Position numbers and translations under genes: made by a program
From: JACCTH01 sp050741915
GTDB taxonomy: Bacteria; Actinomycetota; Acidimicrobiia; Spongiisociales; ZC4RG35
Assembly: GCA_050741915.1 (NCBI GenBank)
Contig: JBOGEX010000041.1
Span: 1 to 33,625, forward strand
Length of the DNA stretch: 33,625 bases
Direction: 5' to 3'
The notes under the pieces: model-generated
Told to the model about the DNA's origin: nothing
Database searches by the model: none
Seen by the model: the letters and a program-made list of their open reading frames with translations, nothing else
In this document: piece by piece, positions 13,990 through 22,495 of the stretch
How positions within the stretch are numbered: the first letter of the stretch is position 1
Layout of the letters: the number at the start of each line of letters is the position of its first letter

Positions 13990-16593
13990 TCAAAGCCCGA
14001 TGCCGAGTTCCACCCCCGCAGCTCGGCGCTCCCCACGACGGAGACCCGACAAAGTGACCTCAAGTGGATCGCGCCTGCGCGGATGGGACACGTGAGCGCA
14101 GGGCTCGGTTGTCTCGCGGCATACCAGGTAGGCGGTGTTGGATTCGCGGCCGCGACTCATGGCGACGTAGGCCCATTCCCGGCTGGCGCCCTCCCCGACG
14201 ATGGCGATAGTGTGGTCGACGGTGACTCCTTGGGCCTTGTGGCCGGTGAGGGCATAGCCATAGTCGGCCTGGCCGTCGTCGAGGTACCAATTAGGCAGGC
14301 GTCTGGCCTCAGGGTCGCGATCGAGGCGGACGGTCAATGCACGCTTGTCCGAGTCAACGTCGATCACCGTAGCGATATCGCCGTTGAGGACACCGAGTCG
14401 GGAATCGTTCTGTAGGCAGATCACCCGATCCCCACACTGGTACTCACGCCCGCCGACTCGGAGGGTCGGCCCGTCGAGGTGCCCGGTGTTCGCGAGGTGG
14501 TCGCGGGCGAGGTCGTTAAGGAGGTTGACCGTCTCATTGCCTTGTGCCACAAGGAGGGCACTGGTGAGATCTCCTGTGGTGGCGACGTGCTCATACCATT
14601 CCCGAACGGCTCGAGCCAGGGTTGTGTCTCGGCTGTGGCCAACGACGATCCGGCGGTGCTGGAGGTAGGAGGCGACGGCATCGGCCATCGATCCGTTCCG
14701 CAGCTGGGCTAGGGCGGTCCGCTCCCAGGCTTGCAGTTGGCGGATGTTTCGGTGCAGCTCGACGGCTGGTATTCGTCTGGCCAGGGTATGGAAGAGTCCT
14801 CCGGCTTCGATCGCGGGTAGCTGATGGTCATCACCGATGAGGATCATCTTCCCACCGGCTGCTGTGACTTGGTCGGAGAGGGCTGCGAGTTGGCGGGTGC
14901 CAACCATGGAGGTCTCGTCGACCACCACGATCACCCCGGGAGGTAGGCCACCATCTCTCGTGGCCCGGTGGTGAAGGGCGGTGAGACTGGAAGAAGAGAT
15001 CCCGGTGGCCTCCTGGAGACCGACGGCAGTGCGGGCGGCCACAGCCGTGCCCAGGATCGGAGTTCCGGTAATGGCTGCGAGCTCGGCGAGGACGGCCATG
15101 ACCGTGGTCTTGCCGGAACCAGCCGGACCCACACCCACGTCGATGCCCGCTCCGGAGATCGCGAAGCGGCGGACCACCTCCCGTTGCTCTGCCGTCAGCT
15201 GCGGCCGACGTTGCAGCCCAGCTTCGACAAGTCGACGGGGTGCATGCCAGGTGATCGGCTCCCGGCTGAGGGCCCGGTCGAGGATCCGCTGCTCGGTGGC
15301 GAGCAGCTCCGCGGTCGTATAGCGATGGTCGTCGGCTACCCCCGGGAATGAGGTTCCGTCTCGACGCTGCATCAGCGCTACCGACGGCTCCTTTTCCGAC
15401 GCGGTGGCTTTCAGGCCATGCTCGATCACCCCGAAGGCCCGATGGCGTGAGGGAGTCACGACCTGCTCATGTTCTAGGAACTGGTCAGCGAGCGCCTCGA
15501 CCTGGTCTCGACTGCCTCCTTCAGGGAGGAGGGCGGCGATCTCCCTAACCACTTCGGATCGACCGAACGTGGCCGTCTTGGCGGTCAGCCCCTCTGGTGA
15601 TGCCAAACGCTCGAACAGCGGAGCCGGATCGAGGACGGTGATTCGACGGCTCCGGTCGACGATCCGGGCAACCAGCTCGGCTGTCAGCCCCACTTCGGCC
15701 GCCCGCTGCCGCCACTCCACCTCAAGCTCGTCGAGCAGGTGATCCTGCTTCGCCTGCCGGGTGGCTACAACTGCCACCTGCCGGGCGGCGGGCGTATCCG
15801 CCAGACCCTGCTCCTTCCGCCATGCCTCCAACTCCTCCCGTCTCCGGGAGAAGGCTTCGATCTGGGCTCGGGTGAACCCTTCGATGTCGGCCATCCCCTT
15901 GTGCACGACCTGCCAACGGACCCCCAATCTCTCCGTGAGCTCCTTACGGAGCACCGCCTCGTGGAGGTAGCCGGCGGCCAGGTGATGACGATAGAGAAGC
16001 CTTCCGTCGATGGTCCGCCACACCCCATCCTCGCCCCGCACCTTGTTGGCGATGACCACATGAGTGTGGAGCTGAGGGTCCTCGGCCCGGGAGGTGTACT
16101 CGGTGAACGCCGCTGCCACATACCCCGACGACTGGATCGGCCAGGACATCACCCGACACCTCCGCAGGCCCTGCTCGTCTACCACCATGGTCTTGATGGC
16201 GCCTCGGGTGCCCGAGGCCACCGACTCCAGATAGCCGAGGGCTTGGAAGGTGGCCACCTCGAATGCCTCTGTCACCTCCTTGCGGACCCGCTCATCCCCC
16301 AACGCCCAGAGCAGGGACACCGACTTGTCCGCCGAGAACGTGACATCCCAGGCCGCCACCCCGTTCTTCCGGAGCCCTCGGCCCAGCCGCTCCCCCGTCC
16401 CCGGATGCTCCCCATCAAACAACCTGACCAGACCCTCAGCGGAGACTGTCCCGTTGAGGTCCAGCTCGGCCGCTCCGGATCCCACCCACCGGCCCGTGGC
16501 GGTACCACCTCGGAGGTAGTAATCCTCCCGAGGGGAGATCTCCCCCAGCTTCTGCAGGTAATAGTCCTTCACCGCCTTGGCCAGACTCAACAT
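13990..16593 (-). CDS. MobF-family relaxase-helicase (TrwC/TraA-like)
   Basis: 867 aa from the ATG at 16593 (MLSLAKAVKDYYLQKLG); the frame is open further upstream without coding character. N-terminal relaxase: paired Tyr at 11-12 for the transesterification, DVTFSADKSVSLLWALG (about 83-99) and the metal-binding HTH at 176-178 (LHTHVV). C-terminal RecD-like helicase: Walker A GPAGSGKTT, Walker B VVDETSMVG, and the closing motif YALTGHKAQGVTVD. This enzyme nicks oriT and unwinds the transferred strand during conjugation. It is somewhat shorter than many TraA proteins. No coupling protein or mating-pore genes are present, so mobilisation would need a helper. Confidence 0.92.
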   Translation of the reverse strand: MLSLAKAVKDYYLQKLGEISPREDYYLRGGTATGRWVGSGAAELDLNGTVSAEGLVRLFDGEHPGTGERLGRGLRKNGVAAWDVTFSADKSVSLLWALGDERVRKEVTEAFEVATFQALGYLESVASGTRGAIKTMVVDEQGLRRCRVMSWPIQSSGYVAAAFTEYTSRAEDPQLHTHVVIANKVRGEDGVWRTIDGRLLYRHHLAAGYLHEAVLRKELTERLGVRWQVVHKGMADIEGFTRAQIEAFSRRREELEAWRKEQGLADTPAARQVAVVATRQAKQDHLLDELEVEWRQRAAEVGLTAELVARIVDRSRRITVLDPAPLFERLASPEGLTAKTATFGRSEVVREIAALLPEGGSRDQVEALADQFLEHEQVVTPSRHRAFGVIEHGLKATASEKEPSVALMQRRDGTSFPGVADDHRYTTAELLATEQRILDRALSREPITWHAPRRLVEAGLQRRPQLTAEQREVVRRFAISGAGIDVGVGPAGSGKTTVMAVLAELAAITGTPILGTAVAARTAVGLQEATGISSSSLTALHHRATRDGGLPPGVIVVVDETSMVGTRQLAALSDQVTAAGGKMILIGDDHQLPAIEAGGLFHTLARRIPAVELHRNIRQLQAWERTALAQLRNGSMADAVASYLQHRRIVVGHSRDTTLARAVREWYEHVATTGDLTSALLVAQGNETVNLLNDLARDHLANTGHLDGPTLRVGGREYQCGDRVICLQNDSRLGVLNGDIATVIDVDSDKRALTVRLDRDPEARRLPNWYLDDGQADYGYALTGHKAQGVTVDHTIAIVGEGASREWAYVAMSRGRESNTAYLVCRETTEPCAHVSHPRRRDPLEVTLSGLRRGERRAAGVELGIGL

Positions 16594-17114
16594 CCCCCAC
16601 CCCCGGAAGCAACTGGTTGCAGATGCGTGTGTCTCGAAAGGCGGTGGCTGTTGCGGAGACTGGTCCCGGTGGGGGAACTTGCGACGCGAAAGTGGCAAAG
16701 GTCGCGAATGGTCAACCCTGGGTATGCGTCGGTGGACTCGATGATCTGCGGGTCATAGGTGGGCAGCTCGTGGAAGGACCATTCGGGGACTTCGAGCAGC
16801 GAGCTGCGTCTACCTGCCCGTGTTGAGCTCGCGGCGGCGCCGACTCCGGCCGTCTTTGGGACACATCGCATGCTCACAGCCGTCCAGCAGACCGTGCCGC
16901 GGTTTCAACGGAGTCGCAAAACCCTTTCAGGAACCCTGTCATCGCGATGTCAAAACGGTCGCAAGACCCGCGAAACCCCTGGTTAATGGGTTTGGCCGTT
17001 CCCCAGGAAAAAAGGCTTCCGGGCCCGCCAACGCCTGGCTCAATGATCGGCTTGCGTCCGATCTGAATCCGATTCTGACATCGTGTTGAAACCCCTAGGT
17101 CACAAGATCGGGCC
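16594..17114. other. Intergenic region between divergent relaxase and excisionase genes, candidate oriT
   Basis: About 520 bp. It contains GTCGCAAAACCC (16913-16924) and GTCGCAAGACCC (16958-16969) as direct repeats, a related GTCGCGAATGGTCAACCC further left, and AAACCC/GGGTTT (16973-16978 / 16988-16993) as a hairpin with a 9-nt loop. Relaxase binding sites usually lie beside the relaxase gene and consist of such repeats, so this is the best oriT candidate, unproven. A minus-strand frame (16587-16877) could encode a short protein but has no ribosome site or recognisable family. Confidence 0.4.
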
Positions 17115-17339
17115 ATGGAAGCCCTTGATCGATTGCTCACCGTCGACGATCTCGCCGAATACCTCGACGTTCCCGTGGCGACCATCTACTCATGGCGTTA
17201 CCGTCGGCAAGGCCCTCCGGGGTTCCGAGTCGGCCGACACCTCCGATTCCGCCAGAGTGACGTGGAGGACTGGATCGTCAAACAGCTACAGCACCACGAG
17301 GTCGACGAGCGGAGCATCACAAGGCTCCATCGACTTTGA
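17115..17339 (+). CDS. Excisionase-family HTH protein
   Basis: 74 aa with the MerR-like winged HTH of small actinobacterial excisionases: RLLTVDDLAEYLDVPVATIYSWRYRRQGPPGFRVGRHLRF, then an end helix (SDVEDWIVKQL). These proteins bend attachment-site DNA to steer the integrase toward excision, or act as regulators. The gene ends 28 nt before the integrase on the same strand, the usual xis-int order. Confidence 0.87.
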   Translation: MEALDRLLTVDDLAEYLDVPVATIYSWRYRRQGPPGFRVGRHLRFRQSDVEDWIVKQLQHHEVDERSITRLHRL

Positions 17340-17367
17340 TTGGCCGCAGAGGAGGAAGGAGGTACGC

Positions 17368-18516
17368 GTGGCACACATCCAGAATCGATCCGGAAGGCGC
17401 CGGCCTTGGCAAGTCCGATACCGAGACCCGTCGGGCAAGGAACGAGCCAAGAGCTTCCCACGGAAGGCGGACGCCGAGCGTTTCGCCGTCACCATCGAGG
17501 CGGACAAGCTGCGAGGGGAGTGGACCGACCCGCGCCTCTCCAAGACCACTATCGCCGAATGGTCAGACCGCTGGCTCCGCACCAAGTCCCATCTGAAGCC
17601 GAAGACCCTGGCTGGATACGAGTCCAACCTCCGCGCCCATGTGCTCCCAGCCTTTGGAAGCCATGAGCTGCGCCACGTCGACCGGATGGCGGTGGAGGAG
17701 TGGGTTGCGGACTTGCAGGGACGCGGTCTCGGCGCCTCCGGTGTGCGACAAGCCCGTCAGGTCCTCAACAGCATGATGCAGCTGGCGGTGGAGACCGGAT
17801 ACTTGGTGGTCAACCCGGCAGCCGGCGTGAAGACTCGTCGCCAGCCCGAGACGGAAATGCTTTTCCTCACCGCAGAGGAGGTCGAGCGCCTCGCGTCCGT
17901 GATCCGAGAGCCGTACTCGACGCTGGTACATCTGCTCGCCTACGGGGGCCTCCGGTGGGGAGAGGCCGCAGCCTTGCGTCGCAAGCGGTGCCACCTGCTC
18001 CGCTCCCGCCTTGAGGTGGCAGAGTCCCTATCCGAGGCTCGAGGTCAACTTCATTTCGGTCCCACCAAGACCTACCGAACTCGCACCGTGGTGATCCCGG
18101 CGTTCCTACGTGATCTCCTCGCCGAGCATCTTGCTCGGGAGGTCGATGATGACCCGGACGCACTCGTCTTCACCTCCCCGAACGGGCAGCCACTCCGCAA
18201 CTCCAACTTTCGCCGTCAGGTTTGGTACCGGGCGGTCGCCGAGGCCGGTCTTCCCGGGGGCCTTCGGGTTCACGACCTCAGGCACACCTGTGCTGCGCTT
18301 CTGATCGCACAAGGGGCGCACCCCAAAGCTGTACAGGCTCACCTCGGTCACTCGTCGATTTCAGTGACGATGGACCGATACGGCCATCTCTTTCCGTCGG
18401 ATATGGAGGCCCTGGCCATGGCTCTCGATGAGGTACGCCATCAGGCTCTCGTGGAACAGCGTCTCCGTTCACGCCAAGCAGGTGTAATGGAGTTGCCGGC
18501 ACTCTCTCGTCGCTGA
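17368..18516 (+). CDS. Tyrosine recombinase / phage-type integrase
   Basis: 382 aa from the GTG at 17368, which has AAGGAGG 5 nt upstream; the frame extends further left but overlaps the excisionase gene. The N-terminal arm-binding domain (residues 1-50) contains WQVRYRDPSGKERAKSF, then a SAM-like core-binding domain (about 60-150) and the catalytic domain with Arg 196 (GGLRWGE), Lys 234 (GPTKTYR), His 302 and Arg 305 (HDLRH), His 328 (HLGHSS) and nucleophile Tyr 338 (MDRYGH). All catalytic residues are present, so it should be active. It most likely integrates the element into tRNA-Arg(ACG). Unusually, it lies in the middle of the element rather than beside an att site. Confidence 0.93.
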   Translation: MAHIQNRSGRRRPWQVRYRDPSGKERAKSFPRKADAERFAVTIEADKLRGEWTDPRLSKTTIAEWSDRWLRTKSHLKPKTLAGYESNLRAHVLPAFGSHELRHVDRMAVEEWVADLQGRGLGASGVRQARQVLNSMMQLAVETGYLVVNPAAGVKTRRQPETEMLFLTAEEVERLASVIREPYSTLVHLLAYGGLRWGEAAALRRKRCHLLRSRLEVAESLSEARGQLHFGPTKTYRTRTVVIPAFLRDLLAEHLAREVDDDPDALVFTSPNGQPLRNSNFRRQVWYRAVAEAGLPGGLRVHDLRHTCAALLIAQGAHPKAVQAHLGHSSISVTMDRYGHLFPSDMEALAMALDEVRHQALVEQRLRSRQAGVMELPALSRR

Positions 18517-18540
18517 CGAAACCAGCACCATGGGGGCACT

Positions 18541-19149
18541 GTGAACATCGCTGTGATCGCCTGGGGATCACTTGTCTGGGACCCCGGCATTCTCCATCTT
18601 CGCACTCGATGGCACGGTGACGGTCCAGCGCTGCCGCTCGAGTTCGCCCGGATCTCCGCCGGAGGACGCCTTACTCTTGTGATCTTCCCGGAAGGGGAAA
18701 CCCGAACGACGTATTGGGCCGTGAGCAAGATTGACAAACTCGACCATGCCAGATCCAACCTCGCGGAGCGAGAGGGCACCAGTGTCGACGCCATCCACTT
18801 CCATGCTCGGGAGCCATCTGGCCATGTGCGGACATCAGCGGATGCAATCGTGACAAAGACAGTCGGCGACTGGCTCGATTCCCATGACGGCCTCGATGCG
18901 GCCATTTGGACCGGGCTCACCAGCAACTGGCTATCGAAACGGGGCGACCAATTCTCGATCGATGATGCAGTCGGGTATCTATCTGGCCTACGAGGATCGG
19001 AGTTGGATGCCGCCCGGGAGTACGTGACGCGTGCTGCCTCGCAGATTGACACCCCCGTGCGACGAGCGATGCGCGATCGTGGGTGGAATGACGCCGCACT
19101 GCCTGCCGAACTGTTCGCCGACAGCGAGTCGAGAGATGACTGCTCCTGA
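18541..19149 (+). CDS. GGCT-like-fold hypothetical protein, first gene of an accessory pair
   Basis: 202 aa, GTG start, 24 nt after the integrase. It opens with IAVIAWGSLVWDPGIL, reminiscent of the YGSL substrate loop of gamma-glutamylcyclotransferase-like folds, and continues with LPLEFARISAGGRLTLVIFP, a pattern I associate with an uncharacterised family in many bacteria. A matching catalytic Glu cannot be assigned with confidence. Its last 14 nt overlap the next gene, so the two are translated together. Position right behind int is typical of cargo genes. Function unknown; an immune or toxin-antitoxin role is only a suggestion from context. Confidence 0.7.
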   Translation: MNIAVIAWGSLVWDPGILHLRTRWHGDGPALPLEFARISAGGRLTLVIFPEGETRTTYWAVSKIDKLDHARSNLAEREGTSVDAIHFHAREPSGHVRTSADAIVTKTVGDWLDSHDGLDAAIWTGLTSNWLSKRGDQFSIDDAVGYLSGLRGSELDAAREYVTRAASQIDTPVRRAMRDRGWNDAALPAELFADSESRDDCS

Positions 19150-19795
19150 CGATCCGATAGAACTCTGTCGCGGATTCACCACGCATCAGTGGAGAGCGCT
19201 TCTCCCGCAGCTGACAAATGATGACCCCGACGCTTGGGACTGTGCGATCGAGGTGTTTCGCCGACGAATCAATGAGCGCTATCTATCGAGTATCCAGGCG
19301 CTGATCGATGCCGACTGCCGGGCCGACTCCAGACACCATTCGGAGCGAGGTGACTGTGACAGCCTGCCGCAAGATACGACCGCGCCGGTTGTGCCAGGCT
19401 TCGCGATCACCGCACTCTGTTGCCTGTTGGTCGAGACCCTACAGAGCTTCAGGGAAGGTTCGAGCAGAAACACGAAACGACAATTCGAGAGGTTCCTCGC
19501 GCGGCCGGCATTCCGGGGTGAGTTTGCCGAGGCTGTCGCTTCGCGCTTCTACACCGGAGTCCGGTCTGGAATCCTCCACGAAGCTGAGACTCGCAAGTGG
19601 ACGATCTGGCGCACCAGCCAGGTCGGCAAGATCGTCGAGGCTCTCGGCGAGGGCAGGTACCTCCTGTATCGAAACCAGTTTTTCGATGCGATCAAACAGG
19701 AGTTCAACGACTATTTGGCGGACCTCCAGTCGCCGGACTCAGGGCTCCGGGCAGCCTTCCTGAAACAAATGAAAAAGATAGTGGCGGCTTCATGA
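19136..19795 (+). CDS. HEPN-like hypothetical protein, second gene of the pair
   Basis: 219 aa from the ATG at 19136, inside the end of the preceding gene. The predicted helix-rich middle part (VPGFAITALCCLLVETLQSFREG, then FYTGVRSGILHEAETRKW) contains RSGILH, an R-x4-H motif like the RNase site of HEPN proteins, followed by a helix. HEPN assignment rests on this motif and the helical context, not on a family match. The tight overlap with the GGCT-like gene and the location in a mobile element make a two-gene defence or toxin-antitoxin module plausible. Confidence 0.65.
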   Translation: MTAPDDPIELCRGFTTHQWRALLPQLTNDDPDAWDCAIEVFRRRINERYLSSIQALIDADCRADSRHHSERGDCDSLPQDTTAPVVPGFAITALCCLLVETLQSFREGSSRNTKRQFERFLARPAFRGEFAEAVASRFYTGVRSGILHEAETRKWTIWRTSQVGKIVEALGEGRYLLYRNQFFDAIKQEFNDYLADLQSPDSGLRAAFLKQMKKIVAAS

Positions 19796-19836
19796 AGGTG
19801 AGTACGGTTGGTCGATCGCCGCGGCCGCTTTGAATC

Positions 19837-20697
19837 CTAGGCAGCGAACAAGTCATGCTCCACCACTGCCAGGACCAGGCCTATGGCGGCTGCCCCACCG
19901 GCCAGGTTGCTGCGGTCCTCCTCGGCAAGGGAGGACAGCGGTCCGGCTCGGCCAGCCATCTCAATCTGAGATTCCATGAAGAGCTGACCTGTCGGGCCGA
20001 TCTCGTTGGTGTAGGGTGCCGCCTCCTGGCTCGTGGATAGCCTCACGAGTGTCTCGACGTTGTCGGCCTGAGTCAGTGGGTTTGAGTAGTGGAGAGCCCC
20101 TCTCACCGTGCCGAGCATGGCTCTCCCGACGATGTACCCCGTAATCACGGTCGAGCCGCAATATCGTCGCGCTTCTTCAGATCGTCCGTCGGAGATCCTC
20201 CTGACAATGACATCGATGGCAATCTGCATCGCCCCATCGATATCGCTGAATTGCACCAGGTTCGGGGCCTGGTCGAGTGTGGCTAGCAGTTCTTCCGGGC
20301 CGTAGTGCTCAGCGGCATGGCGCATTCGCACCGTTGTAGAAGCCTTGACCTGACCCCGCTCTGCTGCTGACCGTGAAGCCGGCAGAGCCTCCTCCGCTCT
20401 TGGCGATGAGGTAGGCGCTTCATGGGCGTCGCGAAGAGACTCCCGACTCGACGTTGTAAAGCCAGTGCGCTGGGCTCTCGCTATGAGCATGCGAAGCAGG
20501 GCTTCCGGATCATGGTCTTGCATGCTTGCCATGCCGACAAGCATCTTGAGATCCTCCCTCGGCGACACGGCGGCTCCGAGTGATCCGAAGGCGACGCCGC
20601 CCATCTCCTCGTACGCCGCTAGGACAGCCCTGACCTGATCGTCAGTCAGGTCGCGGATCATGCGAGCAATTCTCATTGATTGGAAGATGCCTGCCAT
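19837..20697 (-). CDS. Unknown protein, 286 aa
   Basis: Start taken at ATG 20697 (GAGGG about 7 nt upstream); an in-frame extension to 20826 has no ribosome site. The N-terminal third (RIARMIRDLTDDQVRAVLAAYEEMGG) is helical, followed by a Ser/Ala/Glu-rich linker and a second helical part ending in a hydrophobic GGAAAIGLVLAVVEHDLF. No family recognised. It is convergent with the GGCT-like/HEPN-like pair and seems monocistronic cargo of the mobilizable element. Confidence 0.55.
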   Translation of the reverse strand: MAGIFQSMRIARMIRDLTDDQVRAVLAAYEEMGGVAFGSLGAAVSPREDLKMLVGMASMQDHDPEALLRMLIARAQRTGFTTSSRESLRDAHEAPTSSPRAEEALPASRSAAERGQVKASTTVRMRHAAEHYGPEELLATLDQAPNLVQFSDIDGAMQIAIDVIVRRISDGRSEEARRYCGSTVITGYIVGRAMLGTVRGALHYSNPLTQADNVETLVRLSTSQEAAPYTNEIGPTGQLFMESQIEMAGRAGPLSSLAEEDRSNLAGGAAAIGLVLAVVEHDLFAA

Positions 20698-21101
20698 GAT
20701 CCCTCGATGGATTACTTGGACGACAGGGCTGTTTCTTGAGGGCGTCTTTTGCATCAGCCTAGGGCAGTGATCATGACGCCCACGATCGGCGACGACCACT
20801 ACTGGGCATTGCGTCACCACAATCACCGAACCGATCCCTGAATGGGGGGTCGCCTACTGCCGGGGACAGCTACCGGGTGACAAGCTTTCGGCCGTTCTCC
20901 TGATCACCGTCTAAGGCCGACGACGAAATCCACGCCGTTGTCAGTTACGAATCCCAGTGCCCGCTCCGGTCGGATTATTACGCAGACCTCGACGACCGTA
21001 CTGTCGCCTGCTTCGGCCGGTAAACGACGACACTGCCTGACGGGGGGCCCGGAGCGACGGGGTCACTTCTCGACCGGTGTTGACAGCAGCCTCTGATGCG
21101 A
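20698..21101. other. Gap in element cargo, nothing recognised
   Basis: No convincing coding frame, RNA gene or structured repeat is visible on either strand apart from the 5' flank of the minus-strand gene to its left. Confidence 0.4.
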
Positions 21102-21368
21102 TCAAAAGATCGAGGCAATTAGGGCTTGCACGGAATCGTGACTTGCCTCGACATATTCAGCCGGTGTCTTGGGAGGATGCTCAGCAAGCCACTGGTCTAC
21201 CAACGCACGGGCGTCCGATTCGCTGACCTTCGGTGCCCCATAGAACCTCGGGCTCAGTCGTCGCTGGTCGTAGCAGGCGCCCGCGATGATCGACGCCGTC
21301 TCACCGGGCGCCCCAGCCAGCACCAGTCGTTGAGCGAGCTGCGCCTGAGCCTTCTTCAGCAGAGGCAC
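21102..21368 (-). CDS. Small helical protein of unknown function
   Basis: 88 aa with a GTG start supported by an excellent Shine-Dalgarno sequence (AGGAGG, 7 nt upstream). Mostly helical with a basic N-terminus (MPLLKKAQAQLAQRLVLAGAPGETASIIAG) and a C-terminal helix after a Pro-rich turn. No known family or catalytic motif. It stands alone between noncoding gaps within the mobilizable element. Confidence 0.6.
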   Translation of the reverse strand: MPLLKKAQAQLAQRLVLAGAPGETASIIAGACYDQRRLSPRFYGAPKVSESDARALVDQWLAEHPPKTPAEYVEASHDSVQALIASIF

Positions 21369-21637
21369 GCGGAACCTCCTAGGCCACCTACGGATCTGCG
21401 AGGACTATAGGGACTGGGGTCCCCACTCCCCGTCCAAGCCGAGACACGACCGCGGTCCGGCCTGATGTTCTAGCTCTCACTCATACCTCTGGTGAACTTC
21501 GGCGTGTTCATCTGGCTTGGGAAGGGGAAGGACAGCAAGGGTCGAATCGAGGAGTCCCCCGGTAGCCTGATATCCCCTGACAGCCGGTGGGTGGAATCCT
21601 CATCCAACCCCTCGGAAGGTGCGGATGCCATGGAGTC
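21369..21637. other. Gap in element cargo, nothing recognised
   Basis: About 270 bp without a supported gene. TGGGGTCCCCA near 21415-21425 is a short palindrome with no loop room, of doubtful meaning. Confidence 0.35.
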
Positions 21638-21973
21638 TCAGTCAGGCTTCTCGTCGAGAAAGCCGAACATTTGGCCAAGCGATATTGCAACGTCGTGCGC
21701 TGCCTCATCGATCGGGAACAAGCTTCCGCACTCTTCACACATCGACCAGAGAGACCGCTGGCCGATCTTTCCCCGAGTGGATTGCCGCTTCATGAAGATG
21801 CGTAGAGGTGCAGGTGCCCCAAGGCCGGCATAAGCGCCAACGATCGCTCTGTACTGCGTGTGCGGGGTTGTCTTGTCACAGACGATGCAGTTCTGCGAGT
21901 CATGCCCAACGGTATCGATCGGAATACCGCGCTGGAACCAGCCCTCCGAAATTGGATCACGCTGAGTAGGCAC
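21638..21973 (-). CDS. Putative zinc-ribbon protein, unknown
   Basis: Two Cys pairs, CIVCDKTTPHTQY and CEECGSLFP, about 45 residues apart, suggest a split zinc ribbon; the C-terminal part is helical. GTG at 21973 is preferred over GTG at 21991 because GAAGGAAG lies between them, 6 nt before 21973, giving about 111 aa. No enzymatic motif. It is followed on the same strand by no close partner. Role unknown; DNA, RNA or protein binding are all possible. Confidence 0.6.
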   Translation of the reverse strand: MPTQRDPISEGWFQRGIPIDTVGHDSQNCIVCDKTTPHTQYRAIVGAYAGLGAPAPLRIFMKRQSTRGKIGQRSLWSMCEECGSLFPIDEAAHDVAISLGQMFGFLDEKPD

Positions 21974-22002
21974 CACGTTCTTCCTTCGCACGCCAGCGGC
22001 GG

Positions 22003-22224
22003 TCAGCTGAGAGCGCTGATAACAATACCGATGATGCCGATGACGGCAATGAGCCCCCCGAGGAGTGCCAACCCCGAGGCGCTCGGCGATACGTCACCGG
22101 TTCCGGGCTCAGGCGGTGCTCCTGCTCGTCCGCGGCCCGTCCGCGAGTAGTTGCTGGCTGCAAGGGCGCTTGTTCCGAAGTAGATAACCGCACCGATCAC
22201 AGTGAGAGCGATCCACAATCCCAT
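22003..22224 (-). CDS. Small two-helix membrane protein
   Basis: 73 aa from the ATG at 22224, chosen for AAGGAAG 5 nt upstream. Two hydrophobic spans (about 3-24 and 52-72) are separated by a polar Gly/Pro-rich segment (RTGRGRAGAPPEPGTG). It begins about 185 bp from the right-hand arm repeats, at the edge of the mobilizable element. No family recognised; its stop is about 30 nt before the zinc-ribbon gene, so the two may be cotranscribed. Confidence 0.6.
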   Translation of the reverse strand: MGLWIALTVIGAVIYFGTSALAASNYSRTGRGRAGAPPEPGTGDVSPSASGLALLGGLIAVIGIIGIVISALS

Positions 22225-22407
22225 CAGGCTTCCTTGTACGTCTAGTGGCTCCACCATCGATCTTATCGAGAGCGACCAGGCCGCTTGGCATCCTTGGCAA
22301 GGTTCACCCGAAGCGCGTCGCCGACGCAGCGCCTCGCCTGCTGGCCAGTGGACGATCCTCGGTTGGAGACGTCGGAACGGTGCACATGGCTCGGCTCGCG
22401 AACTCTC

Positions 22408-22440
22408 GCGGACCAAATGCGGACCAAACACGGACCAAGC
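22408..22440 (+). repeat. Three tandem 11-bp repeats, candidate integrase arm sites (right)
   Basis: GCGGACCAAAT, GCGGACCAAAC, ACGGACCAAGC in direct tandem. The first two units are identical to 12457-12478 at the other end of the element. They lie about 55 bp inside the tRNA-embedded att core. Confidence 0.65.
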
Positions 22441-22467
22441 TTTCAGAAGGCGATCCTCGACAAGCGG

Positions 22468-22491
22468 AATCCCCTGCTACTGCAAGGGATT
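22468..22491 (-). terminator. Hairpin terminator of tRNA-Arg(ACG)
   Basis: On the minus strand AATCCCTTGC pairs with GCAGGGGATT (one G-U) around a four-base AGTA loop, beginning 4 nt after the encoded CCA. No long T-tract, but the stem is strong. Confidence 0.6.
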
Positions 22492-22495
22492 TCCG

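Noticed and set aside
15739..16758. Plus-strand open frame of about 339 codons
   Set aside because: Antisense shadow of the relaxase gene, which has complete domain motifs on the other strand.
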